Shown: one piece after another, positions 25,397-32,093 of the stretch
How positions within the stretch are numbered: the first letter of the stretch is position 1
Layout: each line of letters opens with the position of its first letter
The notes under the pieces: model-generated
What the model saw: only the letters and a program-made list of their open reading frames with translations
Told to the model about the DNA's origin: nothing
Databases searched by the model: none
Translations under genes and position numbers: made by a program
Source of the DNA: an uncultured Clostridia bacterium
Lineage (GTDB): Bacteria; Bacillota; Clostridia; Peptostreptococcales; Anaerovoracaceae
Assembly (NCBI GenBank): GCA_944386595.1
Contig: CALXBQ010000049.1
Location: forward strand, 1-34,196
DNA: 34,196 nucleotides
Direction: 5' to 3'

Positions 25397-25555
25397 CAGC
25401 AGGCAGGTTTCCTGGCTCACAGCGTAACGCATACCGCCGCCTTCCCGATTTCTCAGTGACATAATTGGCGATACACTGCTGAATACAGTGACGAGATCGC
25501 ACAGGCATTTCACCTGTTTCCCTATTACCCGCGTTTCTAAACGCAGCACCTACTG
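25397..25555 (-). ncRNA. Cobalamin riboswitch upstream of cbiK
   Basis: The minus strand has a near-perfect B12 box, AGCCAGGAAACCTGCC (25417-25402), the core ACAGGTGAAATGCCTGT (25517-25501) followed by GTCACTGTA, and a TAGGTGC start. CAGTAGG at the 5' end can pair with CCTGCTG at the 3' end as P1. This is a textbook AdoCbl-type aptamer, closer to consensus than the second copy at 23.3 kb. Confidence 0.95.
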
Positions 25556-25590
25556 TTTTCCTGTTAAGTTTTCAAATATCTACATCAATA

Positions 25591-25619
25591 TTTTTATCAT
25601 TGAATTTTTATTTTGTCAA
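25591..25619 (-). promoter_or_regulatory. Promoter of the cbiK riboswitch transcript
   Basis: TTGACA (25619-25614) is followed at 17 bp by TAAAAA (25596-25591), a perfect -35 with a weak -10. It lies only a few bases past the stop of the M56 gene, with no terminator between, so transcripts from blaI could also enter the riboswitch. Confidence 0.6.
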
Positions 25620-25625
25620 CCCCAC

Positions 25626-26939
25626 TTACTGTCTTACGGTCACGTTTCTCCTCTGGAAAACGGCTCCGTCCGGAATTTCAGCCTTCTCGACATACCCCGG
25701 TCCCGAATCGATCACATACTCGGCCAGCGGCGCCGATTCCTCCTCGTTGAAAATATATATCTTTCTCTCTCCTGCCCCCTGAATGTCAAATACATATTCA
25801 TTTCCGGAGCTTTCATCGGTGAGAATAAAAACGTCGTTTTCCTCGTAACAGGATCCCGTAATGAAGTCGCTGTCCATAGAAAACCTTACGAACGTACACC
25901 TGTTACCGTTTTCGGTAAATATCAGGGACGGAATTCCATAACCTGAGGAATCTCCCGCAGGATAGTAGGAATAAACTTCCTCGTCTGAAGCCGCAAGTGC
26001 CGGGTTTGTCAGAAAGCCTAATGCAAATACAGCCGTAAGAACCACACAGGCTGCGGTAACTGCCTTCCCCGGCCTTTTGAAACTCATGACGTTTTTGATT
26101 CTGTTTTTTACGTCCGTTTCGGAAAATGCAGCTGGAAACGCCATGGTATACCTCTTTCCTGAAGCACATGCCAGCAGAGCTTCCGCATATGCTTTCCTCA
26201 CATCAGCGCCCCGGCCCGAAAGAACCTTTTCATCACAGGCTCTTTCCATATCCCTGCACATTAAAATGTACGCTGCCCATATGAGAGGGTTGAACCAGTA
26301 TATGCACAGCACCACACACCACAAAAGCTTAACAAGATTATCCCGTCTTGCAAGATGAGCCTTCTCATGAGCCAGTATAAGTTCTTCATCTTCTCCGCAT
26401 ATTCCGTATCCAAGATATATCCTCGGTCTGATTACACCAAGTATGAAAGATGACCCCGCCGCTGATTCGCATCTGTATACGTTATCTTTATACAGTACAG
26501 CTTCCTTTATACTTTGCCTTAATTTTACGTAACATATAATTCCGTAAACCAACAGACATACCCCTGCCGCTATCCATATAACGCTCAGGATCATGGTTAT
26601 TTTATCGTAATACCCCACTTCAACGGTAATACCTTCAAACAGCCTGTTATCCGCTCTCTCGTTCAGGGCTCTGTCCACGCCGCTAAAACCGGTGTTGAAA
26701 GCAAAAGAAACATTCCCGTCCCCTCTGAAAACGGTCATATCGCTTGGAATTAAGCTGAATCGCGCTCTCGGAAATATGCCTTTCACCGGTAGGATAAGTC
26801 TGATGAGAACTATATTCCAGAGGATACAGTATATATATCCGGGTACCTTTTTAAGAATCAGTCTCAGAACTGTAATGGCTGCGGCTATCCATCCTGCAGC
26901 TATACCGGCGTTAAGTACGTCCAGAAATATCTCTCTCAT
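25626..26939 (-). CDS. M56-family membrane metallopeptidase, BlaR1/MecR1-like sensor
   Basis: Membrane protease that in BlaR1/MecR1 systems cleaves the BlaI-type repressor after sensing a signal. The 437 residues have N-terminal membrane helices, a zinc site HEKAH (191-195), a conserved (Y)WFNPLIW helix and ERACDEKVL after it, then a further membrane span near 293-315. The remaining 120 or so residues form an extracytoplasmic tail that does not resemble the penicillin-binding sensor of BlaR1, so its signal is probably not a beta-lactam. It starts 1 bp after the blaI stop. Confidence 0.88.
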   Translation of the reverse strand: MREIFLDVLNAGIAAGWIAAAITVLRLILKKVPGYIYCILWNIVLIRLILPVKGIFPRARFSLIPSDMTVFRGDGNVSFAFNTGFSGVDRALNERADNRLFEGITVEVGYYDKITMILSVIWIAAGVCLLVYGIICYVKLRQSIKEAVLYKDNVYRCESAAGSSFILGVIRPRIYLGYGICGEDEELILAHEKAHLARRDNLVKLLWCVVLCIYWFNPLIWAAYILMCRDMERACDEKVLSGRGADVRKAYAEALLACASGKRYTMAFPAAFSETDVKNRIKNVMSFKRPGKAVTAACVVLTAVFALGFLTNPALAASDEEVYSYYPAGDSSGYGIPSLIFTENGNRCTFVRFSMDSDFITGSCYEENDVFILTDESSGNEYVFDIQGAGERKIYIFNEEESAPLAEYVIDSGPGYVEKAEIPDGAVFQRRNVTVRQ

Positions 26940-26940
26940 T

Positions 26941-27303
26941 TTAATCTCCCCTGCCTTCCTCTATTATCCGCATTATCTCTTCCATCTGCTTTTCGCTCAG
27001 ATTCTGCTGACGCGTAAAGGCTGCAACGAAAGCCGGAAGGGATCCGTTAAACCTCTTATCCATAAGTTCGTCTATCTCCGCAATTTCCAGTTCCTCTCTG
27101 GAAATCAGAGAAGTTACCACAGCATTTTCACTCTTCAGAACTCCCCTTTCAGATAATCTGCGTATCACGGTGTATGTGGTGGCCTTGCTCCATCCCAGCT
27201 TCTCTCTGCAGAGTTTTACAAGCTCTGTGCTCCTTACCGGTTCATTATCCCATAAAATCCTGCAGAATCTGTATTCGCTTTCATATACCTTAGGTGTTTC
27301 CAT
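26941..27303 (-). CDS. BlaI/MecI-family transcriptional repressor
   Basis: A 120-residue winged-helix repressor with the family pattern ESEYRFCRILWD near the N-terminus, then GWSKATTYTVIRRLSERGVL as the recognition wing region, and a helical C-terminal dimerisation and cleavage region. The ATG at 27303 follows GGAGG at five bases; an ATG four codons earlier has no ribosome site. The upstream region holds two palindromes placed for autorepression. Its partner is the M56 protease immediately downstream. Confidence 0.92.
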   Translation of the reverse strand: METPKVYESEYRFCRILWDNEPVRSTELVKLCREKLGWSKATTYTVIRRLSERGVLKSENAVVTSLISREELEIAEIDELMDKRFNGSLPAFVAAFTRQQNLSEKQMEEIMRIIEEGRGD

Positions 27304-27321
27304 GAAGTCCTCCATTAAAAC

Positions 27322-27339
27322 GGTTTAATACATTAAACC
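27322..27339. promoter_or_regulatory. Palindromic operator 1 for the BlaI-type repressor
   Basis: GGTTTAAT-AC-ATTAAACC is a perfect dyad with 8-nt arms, placed just downstream of the expected blaI start of transcription. Confidence 0.7.
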
Positions 27340-27353
27340 TCTTCCGTAGTTTA

Positions 27354-27382
27354 AGTTTAATCCATTAAACCTCCTTTGTCAA
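27354..27382 (-). promoter_or_regulatory. blaI promoter with operator 2 inside it
   Basis: TTGACA (27382-27377) and TAAACT (27359-27354) are 17 bp apart. The dyad GTTTAAT-CC-ATTAAAC (27355-27370) fills the spacer and overlaps the -10. Its centre is 32 bp from that of operator 1, close to three helical turns, so two repressor dimers could bind the same face and silence the operon. Confidence 0.75.
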
Positions 27383-27422
27383 CAGAATTTTCATAATTTC
27401 ATAACATACTGTCTTTCACACG

Positions 27423-27431
27423 TGGTATACT
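27423..27431 (+). promoter_or_regulatory. Extended -10 promoter of the thiamine pyrophosphokinase gene
   Basis: TGGTATACT is an extended -10 (TGnTATAnT type); no convincing -35 lies upstream. Transcription would start near 27438, giving a leader of about 19 nt with AAGGAGG before the ATG. No thiamine riboswitch fits in this space. Confidence 0.5.
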
Positions 27432-27456
27432 GTACGTATGTAAGGAGGATTTTAAC

Positions 27457-28110
27457 ATGAACGTTTTTGACAGAAAAGACAACACAAAAAAGACAGCGTA
27501 TATCATAACGTCCTACATCGAGGGAGAAGAGATTTTGTCCAGGATACCCGAGGGCAGGTACATAATCTGCGCCGACAAAGGCTGGAAGTATGCGGAGAAG
27601 TATAATTTCAAGCCTGATATGATAATCGGCGATTTTGACTCTTCGGAAAAACCCGACTTTGAAAACACGGTGATCCTACCGGCGGAAAAAGACATTACGG
27701 ACTCGGAGGCGGCTCTTGACTACGCCGTATCAAACGGCTTTCAGCGCGTAGTCATAATCGGAGGTCTGGGCGGCAGGCTCGACCATACCATGGGAAACAT
27801 CTCCCTTCTGGCCAAATACTGCGACACTCCCGGTGTGGAGGTGTTCATAAAGGACTATCAGAACCTTGCCTTTATGAAGAGCGCCGGCACATTCCGGATT
27901 GCAAACGACGAGGAGTATAAATACATCGGTCTCATAAGCTACGGCGGAAACATAAACAGTCTTACCCTAAAGGGATTTAAATACGAACTGGAAAACCGCA
28001 CCCTCACCGATGACACTACCTTAGGCGTAAGCAACGAGCTTACAGCCGATTACGGCGAGATAACCGTCAAGGCCGGTCGTCTCCTCATCGTGATGACCAG
28101 AGATAAATAA
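27457..28110 (+). CDS. thiN: Thiamine pyrophosphokinase
   Basis: Transfers pyrophosphate from ATP to thiamine to make thiamine diphosphate in the cytoplasm. The 217 residues show ICADKGWKYA, IGDFDS (57-62), EKDITDSEAAL (77-87) and GGLGGRLDHTMGN (102-114), the motifs that bind ATP, Mg2+ and thiamine. A C-terminal beta-sandwich with SLTLKGFKYEL follows. AAGGAGG precedes the ATG. It is transcribed away from blaI as a single gene. Confidence 0.95.
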   Translation: MNVFDRKDNTKKTAYIITSYIEGEEILSRIPEGRYIICADKGWKYAEKYNFKPDMIIGDFDSSEKPDFENTVILPAEKDITDSEAALDYAVSNGFQRVVIIGGLGGRLDHTMGNISLLAKYCDTPGVEVFIKDYQNLAFMKSAGTFRIANDEEYKYIGLISYGGNINSLTLKGFKYELENRTLTDDTTLGVSNELTADYGEITVKAGRLLIVMTRDK

Positions 28111-28116
28111 GACGGG

Positions 28117-28145
28117 TTGAAATGTATTACGTATTATGTTATATT
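28117..28145 (+). promoter_or_regulatory. Promoter of the crotonase gene
   Basis: TTGAAA (28117-28122) and TATATT (28140-28145) are 17 bp apart, starting six bases after the thiN stop. Expected transcription start near 28152. Confidence 0.65.
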
Positions 28146-28159
28146 ATTAACAAAGATTG

Positions 28160-28200
28160 CATGTCGTGAAGCGTGGCAGCTTATCCTGCCGCTTCCCATG
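28160..28200 (+). promoter_or_regulatory. Structured mRNA leader hairpin before the crotonase
   Basis: GAAGC and GGCAG pair with CTGCC and GCTTC around CTTATC, with an internal GT bulge, and outer CATG sequences can extend the stem. It lies in the leader, about 25 bases before the ribosome site. No U-tract follows, so it is not a normal terminator; it may stabilise the mRNA or bind a regulator. Confidence 0.45.
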
Positions 28201-28222
28201 ATATTTCTGTGAGAAAGGAAGA

Positions 28223-29008
28223 ATGATAAAAATGTACGAGAATATCAAGTATGAGGTAAAGGAATCCATCGCTTATGTTACCGTAAACAGACCACAGGCT
28301 CTTAACGCCCTTAACATGGACGTTTTAGGCGAGCTCTACGACGTTTTCTCCACCATCGAAAAGGACGCTGATGTAAAGGCAGTAGTTCTCACCGGTGAAG
28401 GAAGAGCATTTGTTGCCGGCGCCGACATCGCTCAGATGTACGAGCTTTCCCCTATTGAGGGCCGCGAAATGATGACTCTGGGCCATAAAGTTATGAACCT
28501 CATCGAATCCATAGAAAAACCTGTTATCGCCGCAGTTAACGGTTTTGCCCTGGGCGGAGGCTGTGAGCTTTCCATGGCATGCGACATCAGAATCGCCTCG
28601 GAAAAGGCAAAGTTCGGTCAGCCTGAAGTTGGCCTGGGAATTATCCCGGGATTTGGCGGAACCCAGAGACTGGCAAGACTTGTGGGCAAAGGCATGGCCA
28701 AGTACCTCATCATGAGCGCAGAGACCATTCCGGCTTCCGAAGCGTACAGAATAGGTCTTGTAGAAAAAGTTGTCGCTCCTGAAGAGCTCATCCCTGAAGC
28801 AGAAAAGCTTGCAAAGACCATCGCATCCAAGGCGCCTGTAGCCATCGGCTCCGCGAAGACCGCAATAAACAACGGCTACGACATGGATATGAAGTCCGCA
28901 AGCAGATTTGAAATCGAGACGTTTACCGCTGCCTTCTCCACGGACGATAAGAGAGAAGGAATGGGCGCTTTCCTTGAAAAGAGAGCTCCGGAATTCACCG
29001 GTAAATAA
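28223..29008 (+). CDS. Enoyl-CoA hydratase/crotonase (3-hydroxybutyryl-CoA dehydratase-like)
   Basis: Adds water to, or removes it from, short-chain enoyl/3-hydroxyacyl-CoA. The 261 residues have the crotonase oxyanion-hole segments AGADI (65-69) and ALGGG (109-113) and both catalytic glutamates, E115 in GGGCELSMACD and E135 in GQPEVGLGIIPGFGGTQRL, so a true hydratase is likely. In clostridia such a protein often serves butyrate formation, but no butyryl-CoA dehydrogenase, thiolase or Etf gene is adjacent. Two close starts (28223 and 28232) are possible; the first is kept. Confidence 0.92.
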   Translation: MIKMYENIKYEVKESIAYVTVNRPQALNALNMDVLGELYDVFSTIEKDADVKAVVLTGEGRAFVAGADIAQMYELSPIEGREMMTLGHKVMNLIESIEKPVIAAVNGFALGGGCELSMACDIRIASEKAKFGQPEVGLGIIPGFGGTQRLARLVGKGMAKYLIMSAETIPASEAYRIGLVEKVVAPEELIPEAEKLAKTIASKAPVAIGSAKTAINNGYDMDMKSASRFEIETFTAAFSTDDKREGMGAFLEKRAPEFTGK

Positions 29009-29037
29009 GTCCGCATACTTCTTCAACCGAAACTTTA

Positions 29038-29073
29038 AAAGGTTTCCCGAAAATCCTTCGGGAAACCTTTTTT
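29038..29073 (+). terminator. Strong, probably bidirectional terminator between convergent genes
   Basis: AAAGGTTTCCCGAA and TTCGGGAAACCTTT form a perfect 14-bp stem with a 5-nt loop, followed by a T-run on the plus strand. On the minus strand the stem is followed by TTTTAAAG, so it can also end the histidine kinase transcript. Confidence 0.92.
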
Positions 29074-29086
29074 CTGTCCTATAACT

Positions 29087-30748
29087 CTATAACCCGGAGT
29101 CTGCCGCGCCTTCCGGTTCGGAACCGGTCTCGTCAGCCCGTTTCTTTTCCTCCCTCTTAAGGGTTATTATAATCTGGAACTCCAGTCCCGGATCAGGCGG
29201 ATCGGCAAGCTTTACGGTTCCTCCGTGTCTTTCTATGACGTTTTTGACGAAAGCCAGACCCAGACCCGTTCCTCCCGTCGTTCTCGCCGTGTCGCCTGTA
29301 ATGAACGGATCGAAAATGTCCGTCTTTATATCATCACCGACGCCCTTTCCGTCGTCTCCCAGGGATATGAAAATATAATTCTCGTCATACCGGATCCTGC
29401 AGAAAAGCTTTGAACCCTCAGGGGTGTATTTAAAGTAATTGCTGAGGATATTGTTGCAGGCCCTGTAGAACTTACGTTTATCTATGAGGGTGTATACTTC
29501 ATCTTCCGGAATGTCCATAACCGGTGTTCTGCCTGCTATTTCAAATTCATCGTACTTATCGGCAAACAGCTCCCTCATATATTCGCATATGTCTGTCTCC
29601 CTGAAATCGTAGGCGTCATCGGGGTCGCCGGAAAGAGCGTATTCGCTGAAATCGTTTATGAGATCCGACATGTATTCGGCCTTTAGGTTTATGGTGGAAA
29701 GATACTTTCTCTCCTCGTCCTTTCCCGCAACTCCGTCGAGAACGGCCCTGGAATATCCCTTTATGACGGTTATAGGCGTTTTCAGGTCGTGGGATATGTT
29801 GGAGACCAGTCTCTGCTTTTTCTTCTGGAGCATCCGGTTTTCCTCTTCGGACTTGGCAAGGCGCTCCGACATATCGTTGAACTTATCGCATATGGTTACG
29901 AACTCCTTAGGTCCCGAGTACTCCAGTTTTTCCCCTTTGTTTCCCGAAGCCACGCTGTCCATGGCGTCCTGAAGCATTGTGAGAGGCTTTCCTACCTTCT
30001 TTGATATCCAGAGGGAGAAAACGAGAACGAGGAGCAGGTAAGCGAGAATGAATTTCCACGCCACGCTGAAATACATGTCGTATATCCTGCCCATGTTTCC
30101 GAAGTGTCCTCTCCCGCTGTATCCTATGAGAATTCTCTCCTCGCCTTCCGCATCTATGAACTTATACTTAAACACGGTATATCTTTTCGACACGGCGTTG
30201 TCTATGAAATTGAGCTCCCTTTCGGAAAGCTTTTTCTCGTCTACGGGCTTTGAGGAATAGATGAAATTCCCGTCCTTATCTATGAGAAAAAGCTCGCTTC
30301 TGACGGTATCCTGGAGGGTGTTGACATGGGTCATGGTGACCTCTGAAACTGTTCCCCGGCTTTCGTCGTCTATTTCCTTTATGGATACGTTAACATGCTC
30401 GTTGTAATCGGAAATCATGTCCACTTCACGCTGGGTATATCTGGTTCTTATCTTGCTCGCATCGCTGGAGTATATCACGTTCAAATCCTTATCAAGTATC
30501 TGAACATACCCCCTGTCTCCAAGATATTTTTCAACGTCTACCGTGTCATAGCTGTCAGGCTGCGCGCCGGCAAAGGCATCGGACAGATCCTCCATCACAC
30601 TTTCCCGCCCCGGTTCTTCCGCATTCTGCACCGTAAATGTCAGGGCCAGAAATACCATGATGAGAAGAACCGCGGAAAAGAGAACGTATCTTTCTATGAG
30701 TATGGTCGTAAAACGTCCCCTTACCCTTTCGTCTTTCTTACTTTTCAA
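29087..30748 (-). CDS. Two-component sensor histidine kinase
   Basis: The 553-residue membrane kinase has TM1 at about 22-40, an extracytoplasmic dCache/PAS-like sensor of about 190 residues, TM2 at about 230-249, a HAMP region at about 250-303, and a HisKA domain with phospho-acceptor H320 in SNISHDLKTPI. The HATPase domain has NNILSNYFKYTPEG, DDGKGVGDD and TGGTGLGLAFVK. The start is a TTG at 30748, with AGGA seven bases upstream, overlapping the response regulator by 11 bp; the next Met lies inside TM1. Signal and targets are unknown. Confidence 0.93.
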   Translation of the reverse strand: MKSKKDERVRGRFTTILIERYVLFSAVLLIMVFLALTFTVQNAEEPGRESVMEDLSDAFAGAQPDSYDTVDVEKYLGDRGYVQILDKDLNVIYSSDASKIRTRYTQREVDMISDYNEHVNVSIKEIDDESRGTVSEVTMTHVNTLQDTVRSELFLIDKDGNFIYSSKPVDEKKLSERELNFIDNAVSKRYTVFKYKFIDAEGEERILIGYSGRGHFGNMGRIYDMYFSVAWKFILAYLLLVLVFSLWISKKVGKPLTMLQDAMDSVASGNKGEKLEYSGPKEFVTICDKFNDMSERLAKSEEENRMLQKKKQRLVSNISHDLKTPITVIKGYSRAVLDGVAGKDEERKYLSTINLKAEYMSDLINDFSEYALSGDPDDAYDFRETDICEYMRELFADKYDEFEIAGRTPVMDIPEDEVYTLIDKRKFYRACNNILSNYFKYTPEGSKLFCRIRYDENYIFISLGDDGKGVGDDIKTDIFDPFITGDTARTTGGTGLGLAFVKNVIERHGGTVKLADPPDPGLEFQIIITLKREEKKRADETGSEPEGAADSGL

Positions 30749-31445
30749 TTTTATATCCTAGCCCCCTAACGTTTTTAATATACAGAGGTTCCAGGGTCGA
30801 ATCGTCCAGCTTGGCTCTGATCTTGGAAATGTGCACCGTCAGGGAATTATCGTCGGTGAAGGCCTCGTCGCCGTACATGGCGTGGTATATCTGCTTCTTC
30901 GTCATGATCTTCCCCGGGTTTTTCATCAAAAGCTGCAATATGCGAAATTCCATAACGGTAATCTGCACCGGTTCCCCTGATTTTGTGAGCATCATCTTTT
31001 CCGTATCCAGAACGAGATCCCGGCACTTCAAAATCGCCGAATCCGCAGACGGCGCGGCGGCCGGAGTCATCTCCCTGTATCTTCTGATATTGGATCTGAC
31101 TCTCGCCACCACCTCCATAGGGTTGAACGGCTTTGTCAGATAATCGTCGGCGCCTATGTCAAGACCCATTATCTTATCTATATCCTGATTCTTGGCGGAC
31201 AGGAACATAATGGGCATGTTGTGGTTCTTTCTTATCTCCATGGCGACCTCGTACCCGTTAAGCTCAGGCATCATTATGTCAAGGATAACCATGTCGAAAT
31301 CCTTATCGTCTTTTCCGATAATTTCAACCGCTTCCCTGCCGTTTCGCGCTGCGGTCACATCGTAACCTGCGTTGCTCAGGTACAAAATCAGCAGCTCCAC
31401 TATATCTCCGTCATCCTCCGCTATGAGAACTCTGTACTTATCCAT
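30738..31445 (-). CDS. OmpR-family response regulator
   Basis: The 235 residues comprise a receiver domain with the acidic pair near D11-D12, phospho-acceptor D56 in VILDIMMPELNG and K105 in YLTKPF, a short Ala-rich linker, then a winged-helix DNA-binding domain ending KNVRGLGYKIEK. The ATG at 31445 follows AGGAGAGG; the open frame reaches ten codons further upstream without a better site. Its kinase is the overlapping next gene. Confidence 0.95.
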   Translation of the reverse strand: MDKYRVLIAEDDGDIVELLILYLSNAGYDVTAARNGREAVEIIGKDDKDFDMVILDIMMPELNGYEVAMEIRKNHNMPIMFLSAKNQDIDKIMGLDIGADDYLTKPFNPMEVVARVRSNIRRYREMTPAAAPSADSAILKCRDLVLDTEKMMLTKSGEPVQITVMEFRILQLLMKNPGKIMTKKQIYHAMYGDEAFTDDNSLTVHISKIRAKLDDSTLEPLYIKNVRGLGYKIEK

Positions 31446-31490
31446 AACCTCTCCTGTCAGTCCCGGCACATACAATCGAATCGTTCTTCA

Positions 31491-31496
31491 ATTATA
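31491..31496 (-). promoter_or_regulatory. Putative -10 of the two-component operon
   Basis: A perfect TATAAT lies about 45 bp before the response-regulator ATG. No good -35 is present; the position where it should be falls inside the palindrome at 31512-31540, so an activator may be needed. Confidence 0.45.
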
Positions 31497-31511
31497 TTAC
31501 CATATGAAACA

Positions 31512-31540
31512 ACCTTAAGAAAGTTAACTTTTCTTAAGGT
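31512..31540. repeat. 29-nt palindrome spanning the ybaK stop and the regulator -35 region
   Basis: Arms ACCTTAAGAAA and TTTCTTAAGGT are perfect over 11 nt. Read on the minus strand it contains the last codons and stop of ybaK. It could be the ybaK terminator (followed by TGTTTC, a poor U-tract) or a binding site for the response regulator, or both. Confidence 0.6.
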
Positions 31541-32018
31541 TTGCAAATCCGGCGCCCGTAACACCGGCAAGTTCTTCAGGATTCAGTTCGATCTGAAGTC
31601 CGACTTTTCCGCCGCTTACCATAATCGTATCGCAGCGCAGCGCGCTTTCGTCTATGGCTGTCTTAAACGGCTTCTTTATTCCCACGGGAGAGCAGCCGCC
31701 CTTTATGTATCCCGTGGTTTTCGTAATATCTGCGGCTCTTATCATTTCAATGTTCTTCTCGCCAAAGTGAGCGGCCGCCTTCTTAAGGTCAAGCTCTTCG
31801 GCTACGGGAATGACGCACACGTAATTCTCCCTGCTGTGACCTACGGTGACGAGGGTTTTGAAAACCTGCTCCGGGTTCTGCCCCGTCGCCCTTGCAACCG
31901 ACACTCCGTCGAGAAATCCCTCCGGGGCGTCGTAGGTGTGAACCGTGTACTTTATACCCGCTCCGTCCAGAATCCTCATCGCATTTGTCTTTATTCCGTG
32001 TTCCTTCTTTTTTCCCAT
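31524..32018 (-). CDS. ybaK: Cys-tRNA(Pro)/Cys-tRNA(Cys) deacylase, YbaK/EbsC family
   Basis: Trans-editing hydrolase that clears cysteine mistakenly loaded on tRNA-Pro. The 164 residues carry the family landmarks: an N-terminal KTNAMRILD, QVFKTLV with the active-site lysine region, CVIPVAEELDLKKAA, YIKGGCSPVGIKKPF and a G-x-x-x-x-Q-I-E-L-N-P stretch. AAGGAGA precedes the ATG. It stands alone between terminators of neighbouring genes. No clear promoter was found: a TTGACA at 32046-32041 has no matching -10. Confidence 0.93.
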   Translation of the reverse strand: MGKKKEHGIKTNAMRILDGAGIKYTVHTYDAPEGFLDGVSVARATGQNPEQVFKTLVTVGHSRENYVCVIPVAEELDLKKAAAHFGEKNIEMIRAADITKTTGYIKGGCSPVGIKKPFKTAIDESALRCDTIMVSGGKVGLQIELNPEELAGVTGAGFANLKKS

Positions 32019-32045
32019 TTTCCAGTCTCCTTCCTCAGTATGTCA

Positions 32046-32077
32046 AAAGACGCGTAGCCTTAACGGTACGCGCCTTT
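32046..32077 (-). terminator. Terminator of the membrane pyrophosphatase gene
   Basis: On the minus strand AAAGGCGCGTA and TACGCGTCTTT form an 11-bp stem (one G-U pair) around CCGTTAAGGC, followed by T and GACA. It lies shortly after the pyrophosphatase stop and before the ybaK ribosome site. Confidence 0.75.
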
Positions 32078-32093
32078 AATATAAACCGTGTTA

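Noticed and set aside
26941-27315. blaI starting at the upstream ATG (27315)
   Set aside because: No ribosome site precedes it, whereas the ATG at 27303 has GGAGG at five bases.
27383-27456. Thiamine (TPP) riboswitch before thiN
   Set aside because: The expected leader is only about 19 nt and the CUGAGA/THI-box motifs are absent.
32041-32046. TTGACA as a -35 for ybaK
   Set aside because: No -10 follows at 16-18 bp, and the hexamer falls at the end of the pyrophosphatase terminator.
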